From assembly GCF_003020125.1 (NCBI RefSeq), contig NZ_PYFW01000012.1, forward strand, positions 62,001 through 126,000: 64,000 bases of DNA, read 5' to 3'. The stretch is from Bradyrhizobium sp. MOS003. Lineage in GTDB: Bacteria; Pseudomonadota; Alphaproteobacteria; Rhizobiales; Xanthobacteraceae. Both the position numbers and the translations under genes were made by a program. Within the stretch, counting starts at the first letter, position 1; the number at the start of each line of letters is the position of its first letter. The notes beneath the pieces were generated by a model. That model worked only from the letters and a program-made list of their open reading frames with translations, had not been told where the DNA came from and did not search any database. This document shows positions 52,525 through 60,479 of this stretch, in pieces.

Positions 52525-53022
52525 ATGAGCAACTGGATCGATTCCGGCGGCGAGGAGCCGCGTCTGTACAGTGCGCGTCCCACCAATTGCAAAAGCGAAC
52601 GACGGGGTTCCGGCAGCGCAACACGCTGTCTAAGCGTGACGAGGCTGGCAAGTGCCCTGGTCTTGGTTGCGTTCGCGGCGCCCCTCGGGCACGCGCGCGA
52701 CCGCGGCCAGTTCGCCAACACCAATGCCGATCTGAAGGCCTGGTTCGACGGCCTGCGCAGCGGCAAGGGGCCGTGCTGCTCCGATGCCGACGGTTCGGCG
52801 CTCTCGGACACCGACTGGGACAGCAAGGACGGGCACTATCGTGTCCGCCTCCCGCGCTATGCCTCAGGGCTTGAAGGGCGACCGCAGGAGCTCGTCTGGG
52901 TCGACGTTCCCGAGGAGGCCGTGATCTCCGAGCCCAACCGGGTGGGGCGCACCATGGTATGGCCGATCTACGGCTATATGGGCGTCAGCATCCGCTGCTT
53001 CATGCCCGGCAGCATGACCTAG
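52525..53022 (+). CDS. Hypothetical secreted protein
   Basis: The 165-residue form starts at ATG 52525, with an alternative ATG at 52483. Both lead into a hydrophobic stretch (SVTRLASALVLVAFAAPLGH) that looks like a signal or anchor segment. The mature part (NADLKAWFDGLRSGKGPCCS, VDVPEEAVISEPNRVGRTMV, SIRCFMPGS) is conserved among Bradyrhizobium-type proteins as far as I recall, with several cysteines and no known family. Confidence 0.65.
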   Translation: MSNWIDSGGEEPRLYSARPTNCKSERRGSGSATRCLSVTRLASALVLVAFAAPLGHARDRGQFANTNADLKAWFDGLRSGKGPCCSDADGSALSDTDWDSKDGHYRVRLPRYASGLEGRPQELVWVDVPEEAVISEPNRVGRTMVWPIYGYMGVSIRCFMPGSMT

Positions 53023-53061
53023 CGGCGCCGGCGGCATGTCGTCCGGTGGGCTTGTGCCGGA

Positions 53062-53448
53062 TCAGGTATATTTCTTGTCGCGCTCGAGCAGCTCGATGGA
53101 GATGCCTTCGGGGCCGCGGATGAAGCAGATGCGCACCCCGGGCCGGATCGTGGTCGGCTCGCGCGTGAAGGTGACGCCCTTGGCCTTGATCTCGGCCGCA
53201 ACGGCATCGATGTCCTTCACCGCCAGGCCGAAATGGTCGAGCCCCTGATGCGGGTGCGGCGGCGGCGGGTTGACGGCGTTATCACCCTCGAGCGGCGCGA
53301 TGAAGATCCTGGCACCGCCAAGGGTTACGTCGAGCCGCCCCGGCGCACCAACGATCTCGCCACCGAGGATATCCCGCAGCCAGGCCGCCGTGGCCTCCGG
53401 ATCGGGACTGCGCAGGTGGACGTGATCCCAAGTGACGACGATTGGCAT
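53062..53448 (-). CDS. VOC-family (glyoxalase/dioxygenase superfamily) protein
   Basis: The 128-residue protein has the VOC beta-alpha-beta pattern: TWDHVHLRSPDPEATAAWLR at the start (metal His) and GLDHFGLAVKDIDAVAAEIK in the second half. It ends with EGISIELLERDKKYT. It could be a glyoxalase, dioxygenase or methylmalonyl-CoA epimerase-like enzyme. Methylmalonyl-CoA epimerase would suit the propionate setting, but that is only an inference. Confidence 0.82.
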   Translation of the reverse strand: MPIVVTWDHVHLRSPDPEATAAWLRDILGGEIVGAPGRLDVTLGGARIFIAPLEGDNAVNPPPPHPHQGLDHFGLAVKDIDAVAAEIKAKGVTFTREPTTIRPGVRICFIRGPEGISIELLERDKKYT

Positions 53449-53626
53449 TCCAATTCTCCCAACGCGATCGTTCGATGTCGCAGCGCATGTTAGCGGCGCC
53501 TGCCGGCGACCGCCACCGCCCCTGCCGATTTGCAGCTGCGCGGAACCTTAGTTCGTCTTCCGGATTAAGGTAAACAGTGACCAAGCCCATCGTTGAATGG
53601 GCTGCGGTCGCGTCGGTGATGCAACC

Positions 53627-54211
53627 ATGAACGCCAGGCTCGACCGGATCGGATTGAGGCGCTTCGCCGGGGCCGGCGAACGACTGGCGCGGAACATAAC
53701 GATCGCGAGTGTCTCGTTTGGCCGCAGCCTTCTATGGCTGCTGGCGGCCATCATCGTCAGCTGCGGCGTCTGGATGATGCTGCCTCTGTCCAAGGGCAAT
53801 AGTACTGAGCCGGCAAAGGCGGAGCTGGCGGCCGTCGAGGCAGCTCCTTTGGCCAATGCGGCCGCAGCGGTGTCGCCAGTCTCAGAAGACCAGGCAGCGG
53901 CCAGGTCACCTGCCATGGCAGACCTCGGTCGTGTCAGGATCTCATCGCAAACCTGGCGCCGCGGCGGCCTTGGTTCGAGAGCCCTGGTGACGTTCACGCT
54001 GCGAAACGACAATGACTATGCCGTAAAGGATGTCGAGATCATCTGCGCCTTTGCGCGGCGCGACGGCAGTCATCTTACCGATCGCAGCCGTGTGCTGGCA
54101 GATCCAGTCAGCATGAAGAGCCGCAAGACCTTTGCGCGTATCCCCGTCGGCTTCGTCAACGTGAACGCCGATCAGGCAAAATGTTCGCTGGTTGCCGCAC
54201 GCCGCGCATAG
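53627..54211 (+). CDS. Single-pass membrane protein, unknown function
   Basis: The 194-residue protein has a basic N-terminus, one membrane helix (LLWLLAAIIVSCGVWMMLPL) and an extracytoplasmic part with RNDNDYAVKDVEIICAFARR, VLADPVSMKSRKTFARIPVG and NVNADQAKCS. It suggests a beta-rich domain with two cysteines. No family is recognised. Confidence 0.7.
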   Translation: MNARLDRIGLRRFAGAGERLARNITIASVSFGRSLLWLLAAIIVSCGVWMMLPLSKGNSTEPAKAELAAVEAAPLANAAAAVSPVSEDQAAARSPAMADLGRVRISSQTWRRGGLGSRALVTFTLRNDNDYAVKDVEIICAFARRDGSHLTDRSRVLADPVSMKSRKTFARIPVGFVNVNADQAKCSLVAARRA

Positions 54212-54371
54212 CGCTGGCACGTTCCGGTAGCGGAAAAGTTACCCTCCTTGGTCCTTGGCGAAAAAACCTCGCGTCGCCATTTGAACCGAATGGCTGGGCC
54301 AGGAACCAATTAGCAGATCGCCTGTTGAGGCGTAGAGCCCACGCGCAGATGCGGGGGGCGGAGCGCGGCCA

Positions 54372-54911
54372 ATGCCCATCTTTCGGTATTTCGTCTTTGT
54401 CGGTGGAGCCCTGCTCGCACTGCTGTTCGCGGCGAATTTCGTTTACCCGGCAGCGCCCTTGACCCAGGCCGTTGCGACCGCAAGCAACGATCAGCCCCTG
54501 ATCCGAATCCGGTCCGATCGGCACCTGCCTGACCGCGTGGTCCTCGACACCAGCCAACCGACCATTGCAGCGCCAGCGGTGAAGACTGCCGCTGTCATTT
54601 CACCTCAACCGCAGGCGCAGGACAGCACCTCGGCGGCGCTTGCCGAAATGTCGGCCAAGGCGCGGGTGCGCGACACGTTCGCCCAGTTCACGCCGCCGCT
54701 GAGGACGGATACCGCCGCAGCCGGGAAGCCTGAGGCCAGGCCGCAGGCCGCTCAGGCCCAGATATCCCAAGGGCGCGTTTCTACTCAGGCTTCGCCGGTC
54801 CAGGCGCAGCCCAAGCGCAAGGTCGCCAGGACGCATCCGGCGCCGCAGCAGGGGCGACCGATGCTGGTCGCCCAGCAGCCCCATTTTGGGCTCTTCGACA
54901 CGACCTGGTGA
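54372..54911 (+). CDS. Secreted/anchored Pro/Ala/Gln-rich hypothetical protein
   Basis: The 179-residue product has an N-terminal hydrophobic segment (FRYFVFVGGALLALLFAANF) and a long low-complexity Ala/Pro/Gln/Thr/Ser region with AQPKRKVARTHPAP near the end. Such proteins are common in Bradyrhizobium near the cell surface. No domain is recognisable. Confidence 0.65.
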   Translation: MPIFRYFVFVGGALLALLFAANFVYPAAPLTQAVATASNDQPLIRIRSDRHLPDRVVLDTSQPTIAAPAVKTAAVISPQPQAQDSTSAALAEMSAKARVRDTFAQFTPPLRTDTAAAGKPEARPQAAQAQISQGRVSTQASPVQAQPKRKVARTHPAPQQGRPMLVAQQPHFGLFDTTW

Positions 54912-54923
54912 GAGCATCTTCGA

Positions 54924-54955
54924 CCCGCCTCGAAACGAAGCGGGCAGGGCTTTTT
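54924..54955 (+). terminator. Terminator-like hairpin before tRNA-Arg
   Basis: The stem CCCGC(c)TCG / CGA(a)GCGGG with loop AAA spans 54924-54944 and is followed by CAGGGC and TTTTT at 54951-54955. It lies 13 bases after the hypothetical gene's stop. Confidence 0.6.
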
Positions 54956-55065
54956 ATTGGTCGATCTCTCTGCTAATTCGAACCTATCCGATCCGCCGTC
55001 CGGTGCACTGGCTCGTCAGCCCCGGTCCGGCAAGTCTCGGTTGTGGCCCGACACCTCGGGCCAAG

Positions 55066-55142
55066 GCGCTCGTAGCTCAGCTGGATAGAGCATCGGATTT
55101 CGATTCCGAGGGTCGGGAGTTCGAATCTCTCCGAGCGCGCCA
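55066..55142 (+). tRNA. tRNA-Arg (anticodon UCG)
   Basis: The 77-base gene has a perfect 7-bp acceptor stem (GCGCTCG / CGAGCGC), D-arm GCTC/GAGC, anticodon stem TCGGA/TCCGA with loop TTTCGAT (anticodon TCG), T-loop TTCGAAT, and an encoded CCA. It decodes CGA and CGG, which are common in this GC-rich genome. Confidence 0.97.
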
Positions 55143-55220
55143 TTTCATTGGGATTGCCGACATGGACCATGGGTTCGATACGAGAGGCATCATCGTTTCG
55201 AGCTGACCTGCAGCCCCGGT

Positions 55221-55373
55221 CTATTTGCCCTGGATCTTCAGTCCGTTCGGTCCGACGTTGATCTGCAGTCCGTCCGGCTGCTTCTTCTCCTGGTAGAGAT
55301 TGTAGCCAAGCACGCCTGCGGTGACGACCAGAGCGCCGATAATCAGAAACAGTACGTTACGGTTGATGGACAT
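55221..55373 (-). CDS. Small 50-residue membrane protein
   Basis: Reading leftward from ATG at 55371-55373 gives MSINRNVLFLIIGALVVTAG, then VLGYNLYQEKKQPDGLQINV and GPNGLKIQGK before TAG. One membrane helix is followed by a short polar tail with two GLxI repeats. The frame is intact and ends just after the tRNA. GGGAAGCGA precedes the start. The function is unknown. Confidence 0.7.
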   Translation of the reverse strand: MSINRNVLFLIIGALVVTAGVLGYNLYQEKKQPDGLQINVGPNGLKIQGK

Positions 55374-55528
55374 TCGCTTCCCTGAACCCACTACATGGAA
55401 AACCCCGCGGCGGTAGCGCGGGGTGCCTCGATGCGCTCCGGGGCGGCCGGCAGCGCACCGCTCGGACGGGTAACGCGGACTGAAGGAACCGGTTCCCTGG
55501 CTGGCTTGATACGTAGGATTTCCGTGAG

Positions 55529-56548
55529 TTAGCCTGCGACGATACTGCCGTGCCGTCCCCGCGCCAGGGTTTCGGAGGGCGCCTCATGGAAAGTTGCGCG
55601 GTAGGCTGCGGCGAACTCGCCGAGATGATGGAAGCCCTGCGCGCGTGCACACGTGGCGACGGTGGCGCCGCCGCCCTTGAGCAGGCGGGTGCGGGTCGCC
55701 CACAACCTCTTGAGACGAATGTACTGGTGCAGGCTCATGCCACGCACCTTGCTGACCGCGCCGCCGATCGTCCGGATCGAGACGCCGAACTCACTGGCGA
55801 GATCGGCCGTGTAGATCTGGGCGGTAGGGTAGGCCGCGACGTAATCGTCGATCCGCTGTACCAGCTTGATCGAGCGCTCGCACTGGACCGAGGCGCTCCG
55901 ATCCGACGTCGAATCGACCCGAAACAGATCGTCGAGTGCGAGCAGCAGGCCCTCCTGGAGATGGGCCGCCACCTCGGTGGATTCGAACAGGAGCGGCTGC
56001 ACTGACGCGGTTCGCAGGATGTCGAGCAGGAGCTGCCGCGTGTGGAGCAGGGCAGGCGGGTTCGCGAGATGGGCCCGCAAATCGTCGCCCCGATCGAACC
56101 AGCCCCGGTCTCTCAGTGCCGGGGACAAGATGATCATCGCATGATGATTGGCCCGGGGCTCGACAAAATGGCATTCATCGTTGCCTCGGAGCGTCACGAA
56201 ATAGCGGGCGTCGAGATCCAGGCCCTTGAGGTTGACCTGGAGGTCGTCGGTCATGGACAGGATCACCATCCCGCCCGGCATCCGGTAGGTGGTGTCGAGT
56301 ATGCGTGCGAACGATCTCATCATGATGATGCGGCACGCCGGCAGGGCGACGACGGCGCGGGCCGCGGCGAAGTTCGAGATGTCGAGCGGAATGCTTCTCG
56401 CGTCCTCCATCGTCTCGATCGGCCGAAACGCATCGACGTCGGAAAAGCCGATCAGTTGAAGGGCGGAGGACGGAGCGAGGGCGTCGAACAACATGGTCTG
56501 GCCGGCTGCTGAAATGTGACAATCAAATGAACGTCGATCTACCGCCAT
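55529..56548 (-). CDS. AraC-family transcriptional regulator
   Basis: The 339-residue regulator has a variable N domain and a C-terminal AraC helix-turn-helix pair (AQIYTADLASEFGVSIRTIG, then MSLHQYIRLKRLWATRTRLL and CARAQGFHHLGEFAAAYRAT). This resembles AraC regulators of the ethanolamine- or catabolic-operon type. The ATG at 56548 is preferred over the TTG three bases earlier. The target is unknown; no clear partner operon is divergent. Confidence 0.88.
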   Translation of the reverse strand: MAVDRRSFDCHISAAGQTMLFDALAPSSALQLIGFSDVDAFRPIETMEDARSIPLDISNFAAARAVVALPACRIIMMRSFARILDTTYRMPGGMVILSMTDDLQVNLKGLDLDARYFVTLRGNDECHFVEPRANHHAMIILSPALRDRGWFDRGDDLRAHLANPPALLHTRQLLLDILRTASVQPLLFESTEVAAHLQEGLLLALDDLFRVDSTSDRSASVQCERSIKLVQRIDDYVAAYPTAQIYTADLASEFGVSIRTIGGAVSKVRGMSLHQYIRLKRLWATRTRLLKGGGATVATCARAQGFHHLGEFAAAYRATFHEAPSETLARGRHGSIVAG

Positions 56549-56938
56549 CAATGGCGAAACATCGCATTTCAGTAAACCGAATTCCAGGCCGTAGTATTGC
56601 GGACATCATGCCATGACGCCCGCCGTATCAATCTCGCCGTCAACGTCCTCCGCTCATCGGTTGGCCGGAGGCGAGGTCGATGAAATGCAGACTAGCGCAG
56701 GCGGGACAGGCGAAGGATACAAGGCTCCGTCTCTCCTGTTTCACCTGCTTCTCGAGATGCGTCTGTACGTTCATGCCCGTCTGGGGGCATCGAAAAACGA
56801 TCAACTCCGCCATCGCGGTAGAATGACGCTGCGGGCGGATTCATCTTTGATCCAGATCAGTTTTAGACGCTCCAGGACGGCGATGTCCGTAAGAAAGCAC
56901 CTCGCAACGGCGAAGGGGCCCGAAGGCCCCTTCAGGTG
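56549..56938. other. Intergenic region without a supported gene
   Basis: This 390-base region carries no gene I can support. A 113-codon plus-strand frame within it (56613-56954) is Arg/Gly-rich and overlaps the next hairpin, so it is probably noise. A GAAGGGGCC/GGCCCCTTC hairpin lies at 56912-56933. Confidence 0.5.
56912..56933 (-). terminator. Hairpin after the YGPRYYG-repeat gene
   Basis: The 9-bp stem GAAGGGGCC / GGCCCCTTC with loop CGAA lies 6 bases past the stop of the minus-strand gene. No T run follows, so termination strength is uncertain. Confidence 0.5.
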
Positions 56939-57244
56939 TCACCAGCGGCGATAGCCCGGGCCATAAAGGCGGGGACCGTAACCGTAATAGCGCGGCCCAT
57001 AATACCGGGGGCCGTAGTAGCGGGGGCCGTAATACGGCCGGGGCCCGTAATACCCATAGTAGTTCGGGCGCCAAAAGCAGCGCCCCCAGGCGTCGCAGAC
57101 CATGCGGACCTGCTCGATGCCGGAGGCCTGCGGCGTCGCAGGCGCGGGCGCGATGGGCATGGCGGACGCCGCCGGCGACACCGCCAAAGCACCAAACATG
57201 GCACCGGACAGGGCTGCGGCGACGAGGCCGATCTTGAGATTCAT
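56939..57244 (-). CDS. Small secreted YGPRYYG-repeat protein
   Basis: The 101-residue product has a signal peptide (GLVAAALSGAMFGALAVSPA) and a tail of tandem aromatic units (PYYGPRYYGPRYYGPRYYGY) after a short CDAWGRCFWRPN unit with two cysteines. Such Tyr/Gly/Pro-rich proteins resemble surface or spore-coat-like proteins. No function is known. A hairpin follows. Confidence 0.75.
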   Translation of the reverse strand: MNLKIGLVAAALSGAMFGALAVSPAASAMPIAPAPATPQASGIEQVRMVCDAWGRCFWRPNYYGYYGPRPYYGPRYYGPRYYGPRYYGYGPRLYGPGYRRW

Positions 57245-57512
57245 GATGTCTTCCTCTGCTTACGCGATCCAGGATATCGAACTTGTTCGGATCAAATTGT
57301 GGCGGAACCGAAATGTAATGCTGATGAACAAACTTCAGCCGTTCGCCGCGAGCCCGACGTCCACCCGCGAGCGAGTGATCGATGCGCAGGACATCCAATG
57401 CCGTTCTTGATCCTGCGCAATTCGCCTTCGATGCATCGTTCGTAGTCTCGTCGTGTGATCAGTGCTTCGACGAATTCGAAGGGCTGGCTCACAGGTTGCT
57501 TGGAGCTGTGCA

Positions 57513-57974
57513 ATGGACAAGATGAGACTAGACAAGGGCGACTGGCTGGTCGTGTGCGATGGGCGCAAGGCGCTCATTCTGGAAAACCTCGGCGACGAGA
57601 TGTTTCCGAACCTTCACACCAGGGAGGTGCACGAGCAGCCCAATCCCTCGACCAGTGCGCAAGGGAGCGACGCGCCCGGGCGATTGCACGCCGCTGCCGG
57701 CGGCGCCCGCAGCTCGGTCGAACAGACCGACTGGCACGACGAGGCCGAGCGCGCCTTCCTGCGAAGCCTGGCCGGCCGGCTCGATGCCGCAGTCAGCGCC
57801 GGGGAGACCACGGCCCTGACCATGGTGGCCTCACCGCGCGCGCTCGGCATGATCCGCGCCGATTACTCCGACGTCATTCGCAGGGCGCTGCGGGGCGAGG
57901 TCGGCAAGGATCTCGTCAAGCTGCCGGTCTACGAGATCGAGAAGCAATTGCTGCTGTCGGGCGCCGCCAAATAA
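57513..57974 (+). CDS. Host-attachment protein family (PF10116-like)
   Basis: The 153-residue protein (GDWLVVCDGRKALILENLGD, DWHDEAERAFLRSLAGRLDA, VKLPVYEIEKQLLLS) resembles the family named for proteins required for attachment to host cells in plant-associated bacteria. The start ATG 57513 follows GGAG with 9 bases of spacing. An ATG 9 bases downstream is possible. The biochemical function is not known for the family. Confidence 0.75.
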   Translation: MDKMRLDKGDWLVVCDGRKALILENLGDEMFPNLHTREVHEQPNPSTSAQGSDAPGRLHAAAGGARSSVEQTDWHDEAERAFLRSLAGRLDAAVSAGETTALTMVASPRALGMIRADYSDVIRRALRGEVGKDLVKLPVYEIEKQLLLSGAAK

Positions 57975-58007
57975 GTGGCACTCTCGCAGAGACCGTGCCG
58001 GCGTCCC

Positions 58008-58271
58008 TCAATAGCAGGGGTGCCGGCGGCGGTCCTGGCCGACATAGGCGGCCGCGCTCTGGTAGCAATGGTTGGTCGACGGGCCGTCGTAGAAGGCGAA
58101 TGTGCCGGGGGTGATGCCCGGCCCGTAATTGTGCACATAGCTGATCGGGTAGGGCAGCGGGTTCGCGTAGTGGCGGTGGTACCGGTGATGTCCGCGCGCC
58201 TCCGCGAGGTTAGGGGCAAGGATTGCGGCCAACAGGGCAGCAACCGCGGCTACAAGCGTCAACTTGCTCAT
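58008..58271 (-). CDS. Small secreted His/Tyr-rich protein
   Basis: The 87-residue product has a signal peptide (KLTLVAAVAALLAAILAPNL) and a mature part with GHHRYHRHYANPLPYPISYV and a C-terminal CYQSAAAYVGQDRRRHPCY. It is one of several short signal-bearing proteins of unknown role in this region. Confidence 0.7.
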   Translation of the reverse strand: MSKLTLVAAVAALLAAILAPNLAEARGHHRYHRHYANPLPYPISYVHNYGPGITPGTFAFYDGPSTNHCYQSAAAYVGQDRRRHPCY

Positions 58272-58561
58272 CTCGATTCTCCGGAACCCGCGAAGTGGTC
58301 AGCCATCTATAGCCATTTCGGACCTCCGGGGCACCCGTCCGGTGCCTGGAAATCCGGGCCGATCCCCCAGATTCCCGGGTGGGTGTGACAGAATTGCCGG
58401 TGATGCGGCCGAAGCCTGCCCATTTTTGGCCTTTTCGGGATGCTTAACGAATTCCCCACACAAGTATGACCAAAGACTATTGGGTTAAGAATCCTGTCGC
58501 CGGCTTTTGGGGGCTCCCTTCGAGGCCGGTCCATTCCTGAAGGCTTCGCCGTCACGCCGCC

Positions 58562-59008
58562 ATGCGCATCACGCTTCTGAGCCTGCTGTTGCTCTGCCTC
58601 GCTGCCGCCACGCCGGCGCGGGCCGAACTGCATATCACCCGCGACCACGGCGGCTATGTCGAGGAATACAAGACCAAGTACAAGCGTGTCCGCGAGAAGG
58701 GCGAGCGCGTCATCATCGACGGCATCTGCAATTCGGCCTGCACGCTGGTGCTCGGCATCGTTCCGATGAACAAGATCTGCGTGACGCCCCGCGCCAGCCT
58801 CGGCTTCCATCAGGCCTATTACGACAAGGCCTTCACTTTCGGCATCAAGGTCACGAGCTCGGAAGGCACGTCCGACCTGATGTCCTACTACCCCGATAAG
58901 GTGAAGGACTGGATCCGCCGCAATGGCGGGCTTACGACCGACATGAAGAAAATCAAGAACGGCGTCGAGCTCTGGAAGATCATCGACCCCTGTCCGGAAG
59001 AATGGTAA
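58562..59008 (+). CDS. Secreted protein with ClpP/crotonase-like core
   Basis: The 148-residue product has a signal peptide (MRITLLSLLLLCLAAATPAR) and a core reminiscent of the ClpP-like COG3904 group: GYVEEYKTKYKRVREKGERV, IDGICNSACTLVLGIVP, and ASLGFHQAYYD. The segments C-N-S-A-C and G-F-H-Q could contribute active-site Ser and His. A Ser-peptidase-like or inactive oxyanion-binding role is possible. No catalytic Asp is evident by eye. Confidence 0.72.
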   Translation: MRITLLSLLLLCLAAATPARAELHITRDHGGYVEEYKTKYKRVREKGERVIIDGICNSACTLVLGIVPMNKICVTPRASLGFHQAYYDKAFTFGIKVTSSEGTSDLMSYYPDKVKDWIRRNGGLTTDMKKIKNGVELWKIIDPCPEEW

Positions 59009-59105
59009 GCGGCTGAGCTGAGCCGCGCCGTCCGTCGCAGCGCAGCATCGTGCCGGGCGAAATTCGCATTGCCGCATAGCCCCCGGTGGGGCAATGAGGG
59101 CGGCA

Positions 59106-59978
59106 ATGAACCATAATCAAGAAGCCCTGACCGCCCGCATTGCGCCGATCCTGTTCGTCCTGCTCTGGAGCACCGGATTCATCGGCACCAAATACGTCGT
59201 CAACAATGCCGATCCCTTGACCTATCTCGCCATCCGGATGGCGATCGTGGTCGGTCTGATGGCGATGATCGCTGCGATCGCGCGGCCGAAATGGCCTGAT
59301 CGCACCGGCATCGCGCATAGCGCCGTCGCCGGCATTCTCGTCCACGGCTTCTATCTCGGCGGCACCGCGATCGCGATCGCGCATTCGATTCCGGCCGGGC
59401 TCTCCGCGCTGATTCCGGGCCTGCAGCCGATCCTGACCTCGACCATCGCCAACCGCTGGCTCGGCGAGAAGGTGACGCCGGTGCAATGGGCCGGGCTTGT
59501 GCTCGGCCTCGGCGGCGTGGTGCTGATCCTGCACAACCGTCCGATGACGGGTGAAGCCGGGCTCGGCTGGCTTGCTTCGGTGGTCTCGCTGATCAGCATC
59601 ACTCTCGGCACGCTCTATCAGCGCCGCTACTGCAACCAGATCGACTGGCGCGCCGGCAACCTCGTGCAATATGTCGCCGTCACCATCTTCTTCGCGATCG
59701 GCGCCTTCCTGTTCGAAGACCGCGTGGTGCACTGGACGCGGGAGTTCGTGCTTGCGCTCGGCTGGCTCGCGGTCGCGCTCTCGATCGGATCGATCGGGCT
59801 GCTGTACTGGCTGATCCGCCACGCCGCGGCGACGTCGGTCGCGAGCCTGTTCTATCTGGTGCCTGCGGTGACCGCGCTGATGGCCTATTTGCTGTTCGGA
59901 GAGAAGCTCGACGCGCTGGCGATTGCCGGAATGGGGATGTGCGCAGCCGCCGTGTTCGTGGTCAACAGGCGCTCGTAG
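59106..59978 (+). CDS. EamA/DMT-family transporter
   Basis: The 290-residue protein has ten hydrophobic helices with the EamA repeat motif (LWSTGFIGTKYVVNNADPLT in the first half and YLLFGEKLDALAIAGMGMC near the end). ATG 59106 and the ATG at 59094 are both in frame. I preferred 59106, which follows GAGGGCGG. It is a different DMT gene from the one at 48108. Confidence 0.87.
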   Translation: MNHNQEALTARIAPILFVLLWSTGFIGTKYVVNNADPLTYLAIRMAIVVGLMAMIAAIARPKWPDRTGIAHSAVAGILVHGFYLGGTAIAIAHSIPAGLSALIPGLQPILTSTIANRWLGEKVTPVQWAGLVLGLGGVVLILHNRPMTGEAGLGWLASVVSLISITLGTLYQRRYCNQIDWRAGNLVQYVAVTIFFAIGAFLFEDRVVHWTREFVLALGWLAVALSIGSIGLLYWLIRHAAATSVASLFYLVPAVTALMAYLLFGEKLDALAIAGMGMCAAAVFVVNRRS

Positions 59979-60057
59979 GCGACGGAATACATCCCTTACG
60001 TGAAGCATCACCCGGGCCGGCGCGCATCCAAGCCGCGAGGGCAGGGGTATCCCGGGA

Positions 60058-60093
60058 GCAGGTCTCCGGGCGCGCCCGCACCCGGAGACCTGC
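60058..60093. terminator. Long hairpin between EamA and H1-like gene
   Basis: A perfect 13-bp inverted repeat GCAGGTCTCCGGG / CCCGGAGACCTGC with a 10-base loop lies between the convergent EamA and H1-like genes. No T run follows on either strand, so it may be a bidirectional terminator or an RNA 3'-end stabiliser. Confidence 0.55.
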
Positions 60094-60104
60094 GCGCGTT
60101 GCGA

Positions 60105-60413
60105 TCAGCGCTTGGCCTTGCCAGCCTTCTTTTTCGACTTGGCGGCTTTTTTGCCGACCTTCTTGGCGGCCTTCTTCACCGACTTCTTTGCAGTTTTCTT
60201 GGACGCCTTCTTCGACGACTTCTTAGCGGCCTTCTTCGAGCTCTTCTTCGAGGCCTTCTTCTTCGAAGCCTTCTTCGGTGCTACTTTCTTCGCCACCTTC
60301 TTGGCGGCTTTCCTGACCTTCTTGACGGCGATGATCGCCGCGTCCTTGGTCGCTTCCACGGCGCTGGTGATCGTGTCCATCGCCTGTTCGGTGATCGGCT
60401 TGTCGTCGTCCAT
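60105..60413 (-). CDS. Histone-H1-like Lys/Ala-rich protein
   Basis: The 102-residue protein has an acidic N-terminus (MDDDKPITEQAMDTITSAVE) and a tail of KKA, KKS and AKK repeats (KVAPKKASKKKASKKSSKKA onward). It resembles bacterial H1-like proteins that bind DNA or polyphosphate. The start at 60413 follows GGGGGACGAT. Its composition matches the tail of Adk at 7228-7538. Confidence 0.85.
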   Translation of the reverse strand: MDDDKPITEQAMDTITSAVEATKDAAIIAVKKVRKAAKKVAKKVAPKKASKKKASKKSSKKAAKKSSKKASKKTAKKSVKKAAKKVGKKAAKSKKKAGKAKR

Positions 60414-60479
60414 ATCGTCCCCCACGGTTTGTACGGAGCGATCACGATATCCGGTTTCGAATTTGTGTCAAAGCAGCGC

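Noticed and set aside
54886..55206. 106-codon plus-strand frame across tRNA-Arg
   Set aside because: It contains the complete tRNA gene and has no ribosome-binding site, so it is not a protein gene.
56613..56954. 113-codon plus-strand frame upstream of the YGPRYYG gene
   Set aside because: No domain or ribosome-binding site, it overlaps a hairpin, and its composition is Arg/Gly-rich like other noise frames.
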